64,000 nt of DNA from Curtobacterium sp. MCBA15_008 (GCF_001865065.1 NZ_MJGN01000075.1:1-64000), one strand, 5' to 3'. Positions 17,023-25,430 are shown, counted from the first letter of the stretch. Notes: generated from the sequence alone by a model not told the origin. Translations and numbers: made by a program.

Positions 17023-17595
17023 GTGCCCATGCCCCGCGACGCCGACGCCACCCGCGCCCGACTCCTCACCGCCGCCCGCGACGAGTTCGCGGCGGTCGGG
17101 ATCGCCGGTGCCCGGGTCGACCGGATCGCCGCGGCCGCCGCGAGCAACAAGGCGCAGATCTACCACTACTTCGGCAGCAAGGACGGGCTGTTCGACGCGG
17201 TGTTCGACGCGATGGTGGCGGAGACCCTCGACGAGGTGACGATCGACGCCGACGACCTGCCCGGGTACGCCGGACGCCTGCACGACTCCTACGCCCGGCG
17301 GCCGTGGGTGCAGCGCCTGGCGACGTGGTACCGACTCGAGCGCGGGGACGCCCAGCAGCCGATCGACGCCGTGGTCCGGAGCAACGCGGCGAAACTCCGG
17401 GCGATCGAGGAGGCCCAGGGCACCGGACGACTCTCCTCGACCTTCACCGCGGCGGAACTCCTCGGCATCGTCATCCACACCGCCGCCCTCTGGAGCGGAT
17501 CGACCCCGGAGTACGCCCGGCTCACCGACGAGGTCGGGGCAGCCCGGCGCCGCGCCGTCGTCGTGGCCGCGGTGGCCGCCGTCGTGCAGGCGTAG
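17023..17595 (+). CDS. TetR-family transcriptional regulator
   Basis: A 190-residue regulator with the helix-turn-helix at ~27-56 (ARVDRIAAAAASNKAQIYHYF). The GTG at 17023 is preferred over the in-frame ATG two codons later because TAGCAT lies 6 nt upstream. It probably autoregulates and controls the divergent SDR gene. Confidence 0.92.
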   Translation: MPMPRDADATRARLLTAARDEFAAVGIAGARVDRIAAAAASNKAQIYHYFGSKDGLFDAVFDAMVAETLDEVTIDADDLPGYAGRLHDSYARRPWVQRLATWYRLERGDAQQPIDAVVRSNAAKLRAIEEAQGTGRLSSTFTAAELLGIVIHTAALWSGSTPEYARLTDEVGAARRRAVVVAAVAAVVQA

Positions 17596-17625
17596 GCGCG
17601 CGGGACGTTCCGCGCGTACTCGGCG

Positions 17626-18393
17626 TCAGACGACGGACCACCCGCCATCGCTCGGCAGCACGGCGCCGTTGACGTTGGCGGAGTCGTCGCTGAGGAGCCA
17701 GGTGATCGCGGCGGCGAGCTGCTCCGGCTGGGCGACCGGCGGGATCGCGACCTGCATGATCGGGCCGACACGTCCGGCGGCGTACTCGCTCCGCATCGGC
17801 GCCTCGATGTTCGTCGCCACCGCACCCGGCGCGACGGCGTTCGCGCGGATGCCCTGCGGCCCGTGGAAGAACGCGACGCTCTTCGTGAAGCCGGCGATCG
17901 CGTGCTTCGACGCCGTGTAGGCGGCTCCGGCAGCCGAGCCCCGGAGCGCCGCCTCGGACGCGACGTTCACGACGGAGCCGCGACCCGCCGCGATCATCAG
18001 CGGCAGGACGGCGCGCGTGAGCCGCATCGGGCCGGTGACGTTCACGCTGAACACCCGGTCCCAGGTGGCGTCGTCCACCTCGCTCGGCGGCAGGAAGGCG
18101 TCCATGATGCCGGCGACGTTGGCCAGGCCGTCGACCCGCTCCCCCGCGGCGGCGATCAGCGCGTCGATCGTCTCTGCTGCAGCGACGTCGCCGACGACCG
18201 TCTCGACGTCGAGCCCGTCGCGCCCGACGAGGTCGCCACGCAGGGCTTCGAGCCGCTCCGCGACCACGTCGGTCGCGATGACCCTGCCGCCCTCGTTCGC
18301 GATGCGCGCGGCCGTGGCGCGTCCGATGCCGGAACCCGCTCCGGTGACGATGATGGTCGTGCCGGTGAACCGTCCGGCGGTGGTGTCGGTCAT
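17626..18393 (-). CDS. Short-chain dehydrogenase/reductase
   Basis: A 255-residue classical SDR: cofactor motif TGAGSGIG (18-25), acidic Asp after the second strand (VIATDVV, suggesting NAD preference), a variant NVAG motif, and catalytic SEAALRGSAAGAAYTASKHA. The C-terminus GAVLPSDGGWSVV is typical of FabG-like enzymes. The start follows GAGGAGGAGACGAC. It is divergent from the TetR gene at 18462. Confidence 0.93.
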   Translation of the reverse strand: MTDTTAGRFTGTTIIVTGAGSGIGRATAARIANEGGRVIATDVVAERLEALRGDLVGRDGLDVETVVGDVAAAETIDALIAAAGERVDGLANVAGIMDAFLPPSEVDDATWDRVFSVNVTGPMRLTRAVLPLMIAAGRGSVVNVASEAALRGSAAGAAYTASKHAIAGFTKSVAFFHGPQGIRANAVAPGAVATNIEAPMRSEYAAGRVGPIMQVAIPPVAQPEQLAAAITWLLSDDSANVNGAVLPSDGGWSVV

Positions 18394-18438
18394 GTCGTCT
18401 CCTCCTCGAGAGGCGCTCGCTGCGCCGCACCGGTTATA

Positions 18439-18449
18439 GCACTCAGTGC
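18439..18449. promoter_or_regulatory. Candidate TetR operator
   Basis: GCACT-C-AGTGC, a perfect 11-bp dyad, lies in the 68-bp gap between the SDR and TetR genes, 12 bp before the TetR ATG. Confidence 0.6.
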
Positions 18450-18461
18450 CGAAAGGACTCC

Positions 18462-19040
18462 ATGAGCTCGACGAACGACCGGCCGACCGGACGCCCCCGG
18501 ACGATCGACCCCGACGCGGTGTCCCTGGTCGCGCTGCGGCTGTTCGACGAGCAGGGCTTCGACGCCGTGTCGATGGACGACGTCGCCGCGGCAGCCGGCA
18601 TCAGTCGACGCTCGCTGTTCCGGCTGTTCCCGAGCAAGGCCGCCCTCGTCTGGGGCGGCCTCGACGAGTTCGCGACCCGCTTCACCGACGCACTCCGAGC
18701 ACGGCCCGCGGACGAGCCGTCGGCGACCGCCCTCCGAGCCGCGTACCGGGTGGGCGCGTCGTTCCCGGAGGAGACCATCGAGGTCACCCGGCACCGGCTC
18801 CGCGTCATCCGCACGAACCCGTCCCTGCAGCGCGGCGGGGACGCCACGATCACGTCGCTCACCGACGCGATCGTGCGGTTCGTCGCGGAGCGGGACGGCG
18901 GCACGGTCGACGACCTGGCGGTGATCGTCCGGGCGAGCACGCTCGCGGCGGCGACGAACGCCGCACTCACCTGGTGGGCGTCCGGCGGTGCGGGGCGCCC
19001 GGCGGACGCCGTCGACCGAGCGATCGACCTGCTCGGCTGA
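18462..19040 (+). CDS. TetR-family transcriptional regulator
   Basis: A 192-residue regulator. The helix-turn-helix is at ~35-64 (VSMDDVAAAAGISRRSLFRLF); the RTIDP start and SRRSLFRLFPSKAALVW segment match the mycofactocin-type MftR/TetR_C subgroup only loosely. The start follows GAAAGGACTCC. It probably represses the divergent SDR gene. Confidence 0.9.
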   Translation: MSSTNDRPTGRPRTIDPDAVSLVALRLFDEQGFDAVSMDDVAAAAGISRRSLFRLFPSKAALVWGGLDEFATRFTDALRARPADEPSATALRAAYRVGASFPEETIEVTRHRLRVIRTNPSLQRGGDATITSLTDAIVRFVAERDGGTVDDLAVIVRASTLAAATNAALTWWASGGAGRPADAVDRAIDLLG

Positions 19041-19071
19041 GCAACCCCTGGTGCGCCCTCCGCGGCGGCGG

Positions 19072-19077
19072 TATCGT
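19072..19077 (+). promoter_or_regulatory. -10 element of a leaderless promoter
   Basis: TATCGT ends 6 nt before the ATG of the PhnB-like gene. Confidence 0.45.
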
Positions 19078-19083
19078 CCCCGC

Positions 19084-19497
19084 ATGAACGTGCACGGGCC
19101 CTCGCCCTACTTCCAGTTCGCCGGCACTGCCCGTCAGGCGCTCGAGCGCTGGCAGGGCGTCTTCGGCGGCGAGGTCCGCGTCGCGACCTTCGCCGAGTTC
19201 TCCCGCACGGACGGTCCCGCCGACGCGGTCGCGCACGGGCAGCTCGCCGGCGAACTGCAGCTCTTCGCGGCCGACGCGGCGACGGGCGAGACACCGTTCC
19301 AGGCCTCGGGCGTGCTGTTCTCGCTGCTCGGCGCCGACGAACCGGACGTGCTGCGGCGGTGGTTCGACGACCTCGCCTCGGACGGCACCGTCGTCGATCC
19401 CCTGCAGCAGCGGCCGTGGGGCGACTGGGACGGGATCGTCCGCGATGCCTTCGGGGTCACCTGGCTGATCGGCTTCGAGGCGTCCGCCCTGCAGTGA
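19084..19497 (+). CDS. PhnB-like VOC-superfamily protein
   Basis: A 137-residue protein of the 3-demethylubiquinone/PhnB-like glyoxalase-fold group, with the typical PYFQFAGTARQALERWQGVFGG start and WGDWDGIVRDAFGVTWLI end. The fold forms a metal or ligand pocket, but the glyoxalase metal ligands are not obvious, so no reaction can be assigned. The ATG at 19084 fits the leaderless promoter spacing. Confidence 0.85.
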   Translation: MNVHGPSPYFQFAGTARQALERWQGVFGGEVRVATFAEFSRTDGPADAVAHGQLAGELQLFAADAATGETPFQASGVLFSLLGADEPDVLRRWFDDLASDGTVVDPLQQRPWGDWDGIVRDAFGVTWLIGFEASALQ

Positions 19498-19510
19498 CCC
19501 GGGGTGAGCC

Positions 19511-19780
19511 CTACTGCGCGTCGGACGGCAGCAGCGGGGCCCAGTAGGCGTCCGGCCCGTCGGCGACGACGGCCTCGCGCTCGAACCGGAACCCGTACTG
19601 CTGCACGAAGTCGGCCGCCGCGGCCTGCTCGTCCTCGGCGTCGTCGTGCGCGGCGTCGAAGAGGTACACGCCGTGCCCCATCGCGACGCCGGAGTCACTG
19701 ATCACCGAGAGGTCCCAGCGACCTTCCTCGGCACGTTCGATCCGGACGACGGCGGCCTGAGCGGCGGTGAAGTCAGCCAT
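19511..19780 (-). CDS. Hypothetical protein, 89 residues
   Basis: A small acidic protein with an aromatic- and Asp/Ala-rich middle (LFDAAHDDAEDEQAAAADF). I recognise no domain. Codon bias fits a real gene and TATGCT lies 6 nt before the ATG on the minus strand, the window's leaderless arrangement. It is convergent with the PhnB-like gene (13-bp gap). Confidence 0.7.
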   Translation of the reverse strand: MADFTAAQAAVVRIERAEEGRWDLSVISDSGVAMGHGVYLFDAAHDDAEDEQAAAADFVQQYGFRFEREAVVADGPDAYWAPLLPSDAQ

Positions 19781-19819
19781 GCCGCGAGCATACGGACGAC
19801 ACCACGGCGACGTTCAGCC

Positions 19820-19825
19820 TAGGGT
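19820..19825 (+). promoter_or_regulatory. -10 element of a leaderless promoter
   Basis: TAGGGT ends 6 nt before the ATG of the VOC gene at 19832. Confidence 0.45.
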
Positions 19826-19831
19826 GGCGCC

Positions 19832-20269
19832 ATGGCGGCGACGGTGCGGCAGGTGCAGGTGACGTTCGACTGTGCGGACCCGGAGCGGGTGGCACGGTTC
19901 TGGTGCGAGGTGCTCGGGTACGTGGTGCCCGCGCCACCGCCCGGCTTCGACTCGTGGGACGCGTTCGACCAGGCCCTCCCGCCGGAGCACCAGGGCTCGG
20001 CGTTCGCCTGTCAGGACCCGGACGGCGTCGGCCCGCGCCTGTTCTTCCAGCGCGTCCCCGAGGGCAAGGTCGTGAAGAACCGGGTGCACCTCGACGTGCG
20101 GGTGGGCACCGGCCTGGTGGGCGCCGAACGGCTCGCGGCCCTCGACGCCGAGAGCGACCGGCTGGTCGCCCTCGGCGCCACGCAGTTCCGGCGGATGACC
20201 GCCGACGCGGTGAACGAGTCGTGCATCGTCATGCAGGACGTCGAGGGCAACGAGTTCTGCCTCGACTGA
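19832..20269 (+). CDS. VOC-superfamily glyoxalase-like protein
   Basis: A 145-residue Glyoxalase_6-type protein: QVTFDCADPERVARFWCEVLGY at the N-terminus and VMQDVEGNEFCLD at the C-terminus, with the Glu of GNEFC in a metal-ligand position. It may act in detoxification or bind a small ligand; the substrate cannot be read from sequence. It ends 6 bp before the convergent manganese catalase stop. Confidence 0.85.
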   Translation: MAATVRQVQVTFDCADPERVARFWCEVLGYVVPAPPPGFDSWDAFDQALPPEHQGSAFACQDPDGVGPRLFFQRVPEGKVVKNRVHLDVRVGTGLVGAERLAALDAESDRLVALGATQFRRMTADAVNESCIVMQDVEGNEFCLD

Positions 20270-20275
20270 GTCCGC

Positions 20276-21229
20276 TCAGGCGACCGGACCGTACTGCGGC
20301 GTCTCCGCCTCGGTCAGCTCGAGCTCCGCGGTCTGCTGGATGAGTGCCAGCAGGTCGGCGTCGAGTCCCGGTGCGAACTCCTCGAGGCGCTCCTCCGCGA
20401 TGAACGACGGCGCCCCCTTCGGTGCCTGCTCGGACGCGTCGAGGTCGGTGCCGTCACCGGACGGGGACGCGCCTCGGAAGATCTTGGCGGCCTCGGACGC
20501 CCCGTCGAGGTCGAAGCTGTACTGCTTGCTCTGCAGGCCGAGGTCGACGAGCTCCTTGACCTCGGGGAACCGTTCGGCGTTCGTCTTGGGGATCGGCAGC
20601 AGGGACTTCCACTCGACACCGAGCGTCTCGAGCGCCTTGGCGTAGGCGTTCTCGTGCGCCTGGTCGCGGACGATCAGGTACGCGACCGTGGCACGCGCGG
20701 TCGGGTTGTCCGTCATCTCGTAGATGCGGCACTTCTGCAGGCGCCCCGTGGACTCGAGCATGAGGTTGTAGAGCAGGTCGAGCGGCAGGTTGCCGGAGTT
20801 GTAGACGTAGCTGCCGCTCCACGGGTTGCCCGCGGAGTCCACCGGCAGCGCACCCTGCGCCCCGACGAGGTAGTGGTGGATGTTGCCGGTGTCGAGCGCG
20901 ATCGACAGGGGCGTCGCACCCTTCGCTCCGGGCTGGTCGACCGGGTCGGTGACCTTCCCCGAGTACCCGGGGGCACCGTCGAGCAGCCGCGAGATCGTGG
21001 TGCCGATGAGCTCGACGTGGCTGATCTCCTCGGTGCCGACGCCCTGGATGAGGTCGCGGTAGGGCTTCGCAGCCGGACCGCGGAAGTTCATCGCCTGGAA
21101 CAGGTACTGCATCATCGTGCGCATCTCGCCGAACTGGCCGCCGAGTCCCTCCTGCAGCGCGTTGGCTGCGGCGGGGTCCGGGTCACCGGGAGCGATGTCG
21201 TTGATCCAGGTCTGTGCGTGGAAGTACAT
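20276..21229 (-). CDS. Manganese-containing catalase
   Basis: A 317-residue non-haem catalase, which converts hydrogen peroxide to water and oxygen at a dimanganese centre. Metal ligands fit the family: Glu35 (GEMRTMM), Glu68 and His71 (EEISH), Glu159 (LESTGRL) and His192 (DQAHENAY). The length is normal. The last ~50 residues are acidic and of low complexity. The start follows AGGAGGCTCC. It is a single gene, convergent with the VOC gene. Confidence 0.95.
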   Translation of the reverse strand: MYFHAQTWINDIAPGDPDPAAANALQEGLGGQFGEMRTMMQYLFQAMNFRGPAAKPYRDLIQGVGTEEISHVELIGTTISRLLDGAPGYSGKVTDPVDQPGAKGATPLSIALDTGNIHHYLVGAQGALPVDSAGNPWSGSYVYNSGNLPLDLLYNLMLESTGRLQKCRIYEMTDNPTARATVAYLIVRDQAHENAYAKALETLGVEWKSLLPIPKTNAERFPEVKELVDLGLQSKQYSFDLDGASEAAKIFRGASPSGDGTDLDASEQAPKGAPSFIAEERLEEFAPGLDADLLALIQQTAELELTEAETPQYGPVA

Positions 21230-21345
21230 GGAGCCTCCTGCTGTCCGGCGGCGGGGTCGCCGCTGACCTCACCGTCCTCGCGGGCGACTGGCAGCCCGCA
21301 CGGTTCAGCCAGCATGCGCACGAGCGGCCGGCTCCCACCCGCGGG

Positions 21346-21351
21346 TACGGT
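21346..21351 (+). promoter_or_regulatory. -10 element of a leaderless promoter
   Basis: TACGGT ends 6 nt before the ATG of the acetyltransferase gene at 21358. Confidence 0.5.
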
Positions 21352-21357
21352 CGGACC

Positions 21358-21918
21358 ATGTCCGCTCCGGTCCCCCTGCCCTCGACGATCCGGACGTCAC
21401 GACTCGTCCTCGGCGGCTGGGCCGACGACGATGCCGGCTGGTACGCCGACCTCGTCGCCGAACGGAGCACCTCGGCGGCGCGTCGTGGGGAGCCGCCGAC
21501 ACCGCGCACGAACGGCAGACCGGACCACGACGCCGCGACCGCCTCCGTCCGCTCCCTCGCCGCGACGGTCGGGACACCGCTGCCGCTCCACCCGGTGCGA
21601 CTCGGTGGGACGGGTGCGGCCCTCGGGTACTGCGGGCTGGTCGTCGGGCGGTCCACCGCGGCCGAGCCGGAGCTGGCCTACGAGTTCCTCGAGGCCGCAC
21701 ACGGCCACGGCTACGCCACCGAGGCAGCCGCCGCCGTGGTCGACGCGGCACGCTTCGCCGGGTACCCGCGCCTCTGGGCGACGATCCGTGCGTGGAACGC
21801 ACCGTCGTTCGCCGTCGCCGGACGGCTCGGCTTCGTCCGCGACCCCGCCGCGACCGCGGCGCACCCGGAACCGGACGACGGTCGCGGCGAGCAGGTCTGG
21901 AACCGGCTCGACCTCTGA
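21358..21918 (+). CDS. GNAT-family N-acetyltransferase (RimJ/RimL type)
   Basis: A 186-residue acetyltransferase of the Acetyltransf_3 group. TIRTSRLVLGGW opens the domain; GHGYATEAAAAVVDAARF is the acetyl-CoA-binding loop and NAPSFAVAGRLGFVRD the C-terminal helix. RimJ/RimL enzymes acetylate protein N-termini or small amines. I chose the ATG at 21358 over a longer frame because TACGGT lies 6 nt before it. Confidence 0.88.
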   Translation: MSAPVPLPSTIRTSRLVLGGWADDDAGWYADLVAERSTSAARRGEPPTPRTNGRPDHDAATASVRSLAATVGTPLPLHPVRLGGTGAALGYCGLVVGRSTAAEPELAYEFLEAAHGHGYATEAAAAVVDAARFAGYPRLWATIRAWNAPSFAVAGRLGFVRDPAATAAHPEPDDGRGEQVWNRLDL

Positions 21919-21944
21919 CAATCCGCTCTGCGGTCTCCGTCTGC

Positions 21945-21988
21945 GGGCCTGGAGGCGCGGTGCGGCCTGGCACCGCGCCTCCAGGCCC
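21945..21988. terminator. Hairpin terminator
   Basis: GGGCCTGGAGGCGCGGTG pairs with CACCGCGCCTCCAGGCCC across a 7-nt loop, 26 bp after the acetyltransferase stop. It belongs to the GGAGGCGCGGTG family. Confidence 0.78.
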
Positions 21989-22041
21989 TAGTCTGTGAGC
22001 CGCTGGTCTGTACGGACGGACAGGCGACGAGTGGAGGACGG

Positions 22042-22920
22042 ATGTCAGTCGGGTTGCTCGCGGTCGTGGACGACATCCTCGCCGCCGCCCTCAAGGCCAG
22101 CGCGAAGACCGCGGGCGTCGTCATCGACGACGCCGCCGTGACGCCGCAGTACGTGCAGGGGCTCGAGCCGGCGCGGGAGCTGCCGGTGGTGGGGCGGATC
22201 GCGCTCGGCAGCCTGTTCAACAAGTTCGTCATCATCATCCCGCTGGCGCTGCTGCTGACCGCGTTCGCGCCGTGGGTGCTGCCGTGGCTCCTCGTCCTCG
22301 GTGGCGCCTACCTGTGCTTCGAGGGGGCCGAGAAGGTCCTGGAGTGGTTCGGCACGCACCACGAGACCGAGTCGACGGAGCCCACGACCGAGCCGAAGCT
22401 CGTGTTCGGGGCGATCCGCACCGACCTCATCCTCAGCACCGAGATCATGCTCATCGCGCTCGCGAGCCTCGACACGGACCTCGGGTTCTGGCCGACGGTC
22501 GGTGCGCTCGCGGTGATCGGGCTCGGCATGACCGCGCTGGTCTACGGCGCGGTCGGGCTGCTCGTGAAGGTCGACGACATCGGCCTGCAGATGATGAAGC
22601 ACCCGGTGCGGCGGACCCGGCGCACCGGCGCCCGGATCGTGCGGGCGATGCCGGCCGTCTTCCGGGTGATCAGCGTCGTCGGCACCGTCGCGATGCTGTG
22701 GGTCGGTGGGCACCTCGTCATCGCGAACCTGGCCGAGACGTTCTGGCACGGACCGTACGACCTGCTCCACGCGATCGAGCACGCGATCGAAGCGGCCGGA
22801 CCGGTCGTGACGTGGATCGTCGACACCGCGGTCTCGGCGGTCTTCGGCGTCGTGCTCGGGATGCTCATCGTCGGGATCGTGCTCGGCATCGGGCGGCTGC
22901 GCGGTCGCGAGCACCACTGA
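22042..22920 (+). CDS. DUF808 (YedI-like) integral membrane protein
   Basis: A 292-residue inner-membrane protein of the DUF808 family. The conserved opening SVGLLAVVDDILAAALKASAKTAGVVIDDAAVTPQYV and FEGAEKVLE match the family; five to six membrane segments follow (~60-85, 90-105, 145-195, 210-235, 270-288). The function is unknown. The start follows GGAGGACGG. It is monocistronic. Confidence 0.9.
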   Translation: MSVGLLAVVDDILAAALKASAKTAGVVIDDAAVTPQYVQGLEPARELPVVGRIALGSLFNKFVIIIPLALLLTAFAPWVLPWLLVLGGAYLCFEGAEKVLEWFGTHHETESTEPTTEPKLVFGAIRTDLILSTEIMLIALASLDTDLGFWPTVGALAVIGLGMTALVYGAVGLLVKVDDIGLQMMKHPVRRTRRTGARIVRAMPAVFRVISVVGTVAMLWVGGHLVIANLAETFWHGPYDLLHAIEHAIEAAGPVVTWIVDTAVSAVFGVVLGMLIVGIVLGIGRLRGREHH

Positions 22921-22935
22921 CGCGGTAGCCGGACG

Positions 22936-22973
22936 CCGCGGCGCCCGGACCGATGGTGGTCCGGGCGCCGCGG
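22936..22973. terminator. Bidirectional hairpin terminator
   Basis: A 16-bp perfect stem (CCGCGGCGCCCGGACC) with a 6-nt loop lies between the convergent DUF808 and GH16 genes. The stem sequence differs from the common family. Confidence 0.78.
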
Positions 22974-22980
22974 TGCGGGG

Positions 22981-23994
22981 TCACTTCCAGATGGAGATCC
23001 AGTCGATGTCCACGCTGCCCTTGCTCGACGCGGGCGTGGTGCCCCCACCGAGCGACGTCTCGGCCTGCAGGGTCACGCGCATCGGCGCCGTGGGCACGGC
23101 CTTCGTCGTGGTGGCGACGAGCTTGTCGTCCCAGTAGAACCGGACCGCTCCCTTGTCCCACTCGGTCGTGGCGACGTGGTACCCGGTCGAGTCCGTCGGT
23201 GCGAACTGCTCGGACTCGGGCTCGAACTGCATCGCACCGTTCGAGTACGTACCGGGCACCGCGGACGCCGGACGGGGAACCCCGCCGAGGTCGGCCTCGG
23301 GCCAGTCGATCTCGCCCTGGTTCCAGTCGTCGCTCGACGGCCACATCATGCCGACGAACTTGTAGCCCGGGGTCTTCGTCGTCTTGTAGCGGACCGAGAC
23401 GCGACCGGTGGTCTGCGCGGAGTACCCGTCCGGCAGGATCGTCGCGACGAGCGGTTGCCCGTTCTCGGAGTGCAGGTCGAAGTCCAGGTTGCCGTTCGCG
23501 ACGCTGAGCACCTTGTCCGGGGCGTAGAGGCCCTGGCCGCTGGTGTCCTTGTAGCCGTCGTAGGCGTCCATCTCCGGGTACTTCTGCAGCACGGAACCCT
23601 TGGCCGCGGCGGTCGTGAAGTCCTCGGCGTAGCTCTGCACCCAGGTGCGGCCGTTCGAGGTCACGTTGCCGGTCGGCATCGAGGACGTGCTGCCCGCCGG
23701 ACTCGCCGGCGTCGTCGGGGTCTGGGTCGGGGTCGACCCGGTCGGTGCCGGACCCGGCGTGATGGGGGCCGACGCGGTCGGCGCCGGGGTCGGCTCGGTG
23801 GGGTCCGAGGTGGGGGTGGTCGGGGTCGGGGTCGCCGGCTGCGTCGGGCTCGAGCCCGCGTCGCCTCCGGCGTGGTGGTGGTGGTGATGGTCGTGCGCCG
23901 AGCTGATGCCGAGCGCGCTCACCGCGACGGTGCCGGCGGCCACCACGAACGAGGTGATCCGCCGCCAGTCCCTGGCGGCTGTTCGGTTCCACAT
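22981..23994 (-). CDS. Secreted GH16-like glycoside hydrolase with native His6 stretch
   Basis: A 337-residue exported protein. A signal peptide/anchor (1-33) is followed by HDHHHHHHAG (34-43), a Pro/Thr linker (~48-105) and a GH16-type jelly roll (~110-337). GEIDWPEAD has the family's nucleophile Glu, Asp and acid/base Glu spacing (ExDxxE), consistent with beta-glucan or related polysaccharide cleavage. The start follows AGGAGG with 9-nt spacing. The catalytic domain is a close paralogue of the protein at 26058-26906, which lacks the linker. The long upstream gap holds a nested inverted repeat. Confidence 0.88.
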   Translation of the reverse strand: MWNRTAARDWRRITSFVVAAGTVAVSALGISSAHDHHHHHHAGGDAGSSPTQPATPTPTTPTSDPTEPTPAPTASAPITPGPAPTGSTPTQTPTTPASPAGSTSSMPTGNVTSNGRTWVQSYAEDFTTAAAKGSVLQKYPEMDAYDGYKDTSGQGLYAPDKVLSVANGNLDFDLHSENGQPLVATILPDGYSAQTTGRVSVRYKTTKTPGYKFVGMMWPSSDDWNQGEIDWPEADLGGVPRPASAVPGTYSNGAMQFEPESEQFAPTDSTGYHVATTEWDKGAVRFYWDDKLVATTTKAVPTAPMRVTLQAETSLGGGTTPASSKGSVDIDWISIWK

Positions 23995-24420
23995 GCGTTG
24001 CTGCCTCCTGATCGAGCATGAACGGACGCGGAACCGTACCTTCTCGACATCGCCGCGCCTGTCCAGGTTGTGCCCAGTCGGCCCCCTTCGACACTCGACA
24101 ACGACTGTTGCTCAACAGATCGACGACAGGTGTTGAGCTTCCGGCGCGCGCAACCGTGTCGGTCCACGACGCATCCCCCGCCGATCCGCACCGGCATGGG
24201 AATGATCGGTCTACCCCTCGTTTGCGGGTAAGCCGTGCGGATCGGCCACGATCGGGCAACGATTCGCGGGCGACTCGCCCGGATCGACTGGCGACGCGCT
24301 GTGCACGGGGGACATGTTGCCGAGCGCACCTGTGAGAACTCGCAGGTGAACACTCGACCTCGGAGGCGACGAGGAGCTGATCCGCGTCCCCGGGGGCGCC
24401 CCGCGCCCTGTCGCGCCGTG
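23995..24420. other. 426-bp non-coding region upstream of the GH16 gene
   Basis: No coding frame is convincing. Besides the inverted repeat at 24105-24138, there is TACCC-N9-GGGTA near 24214 and CACCTG-N10-CAGGTG at 24327-24348. It is the presumed regulatory region of the minus-strand GH16 gene. Confidence 0.55.
24105..24138. promoter_or_regulatory. Nested inverted repeat, candidate operator
   Basis: CTGTTG-CT-CAACAG is a perfect palindrome at 24105-24118. Its right part GCTCAACA (24110-24117) also pairs with TGTTGAGC (24131-24138), so three half-sites share the CAACA core. No regulator gene is adjacent. Confidence 0.55.
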
Positions 24421-24466
24421 ACGGACGGGAGGCGCGGTGCGGGTCCGAGCCGCGCCTCCCGTCCGT
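24421..24466. terminator. Hairpin terminator
   Basis: ACGGACGGGAGGCGCGG pairs with its complement at 24450-24466. The right arm touches the stop codon of the minus-strand SDR-like gene. Confidence 0.75.
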
Positions 24467-25347
24467 CACGGGGTGACGTTCTCGAGGTCGGCGAGCAGGC
24501 TCGGGTGCCGGGGCTGCCAGCCCAGCGAGCGCTGCGTGTGCGCACCGGAGGCGGGCTGGTCCATCGCGAAGATGGGGGCGAACTCGCCGAACACCTCGTC
24601 CGCGACCCGCTCGACCGGCAGGCCGAGTCGGCGGCCGATGACCGCCACCAGGTCACGGACCCGGTCACCCTCGTCCGCCACCGCGTGCCAGGCCGTGCCG
24701 GCGGGCGCACCCTCGAGCGCCAGGCGGAAGAGCACCGCGGCGTCCCGCGCGTGCACGGCCGGCCAGCGCTGCTCACCCGTGCCCGGGTACCCGGCGACCC
24801 CGGAGCCCCGCGCCGTCTCGGTGAGGATGCCGGCGAAGCCCCCGGCTCCGTCCGCGTGCACCGTGCGGGGCAGGCGGACGGCGGACACGCGGACGCCGCG
24901 GTCGGCGAGGGCGAGTGCGGCGAGGACGGACCGTGCGCGACCGGCGACCGGCCCCTCGAGCGGGAGCGGGTCCGTCTCGACCGATGCCCGCCCGGGGACC
25001 CACGGCGTCCCGGAGACGACGACGAAGGGGCGGTCGGAGCCCACGAGCTCCTCGCCGAGGGCGGCCATGGCGGCGGACTCCTCGGCGATGCCCCGGGCGA
25101 GTGCCTCGGCCGAGCTGAAGTCGTTCGAGAAGGCGAGGCTGACGACGCCGTCGGCTGCTGCCGCCCCGGCCCGGAGGACGTCGAGGTCGGCGATCGAGCC
25201 GGGCACGGGGGTCGCCCCGGCGGCGGTGAGGGCTGCTGCGGAACGGTCCGACCGGGCCAATGCGGCGACGGTGTGGCCGGACGAGACGAGTTCGGTGACG
25301 ACGGCGGTGCCGATCGTGCCGGTGCCACCGGTGACGAAGACGTGCAT
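24466..25347 (-). CDS. NAD(P)-binding SDR-like oxidoreductase (atypical/NmrA-like)
   Basis: A 293-residue extended-SDR protein: VTGGTGTIG (5-13) binds the cofactor, followed by SLAFSNDFSSAEALARG and WPAVHARDAAVLFRLALEG, a pattern common in TetR-controlled NAD(P)H-binding reductases. A YxxxK pair is not evident. The start follows TAGGAGCACCC. It is divergent from the TetR gene at 25443, and the gap holds two matching 20-bp operators. Confidence 0.9.
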   Translation of the reverse strand: MHVFVTGGTGTIGTAVVTELVSSGHTVAALARSDRSAAALTAAGATPVPGSIADLDVLRAGAAAADGVVSLAFSNDFSSAEALARGIAEESAAMAALGEELVGSDRPFVVVSGTPWVPGRASVETDPLPLEGPVAGRARSVLAALALADRGVRVSAVRLPRTVHADGAGGFAGILTETARGSGVAGYPGTGEQRWPAVHARDAAVLFRLALEGAPAGTAWHAVADEGDRVRDLVAVIGRRLGLPVERVADEVFGEFAPIFAMDQPASGAHTQRSLGWQPRHPSLLADLENVTP

Positions 25348-25375
25348 GGGTGCTCCTAGGAGTGCGATCACGAGT

Positions 25376-25428
25376 GATGGGACTGTTGTCTCATCACCGT
25401 ACACCCGCGATGGGACAATTGTCCCGTC
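25376..25428. promoter_or_regulatory. Two tandem TetR operators
   Basis: 25376-25395 reads GATGGGAC-tgtt-GTCTCATC and 25409-25428 reads GATGGGAC-aatt-GTCCCGTC. The core GGGACAATTGTCCC is a perfect palindrome. The copies start 33 bp apart, three helical turns, so two dimers could bind on the same face. Confidence 0.85.
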
Positions 25429-25430
25429 GA

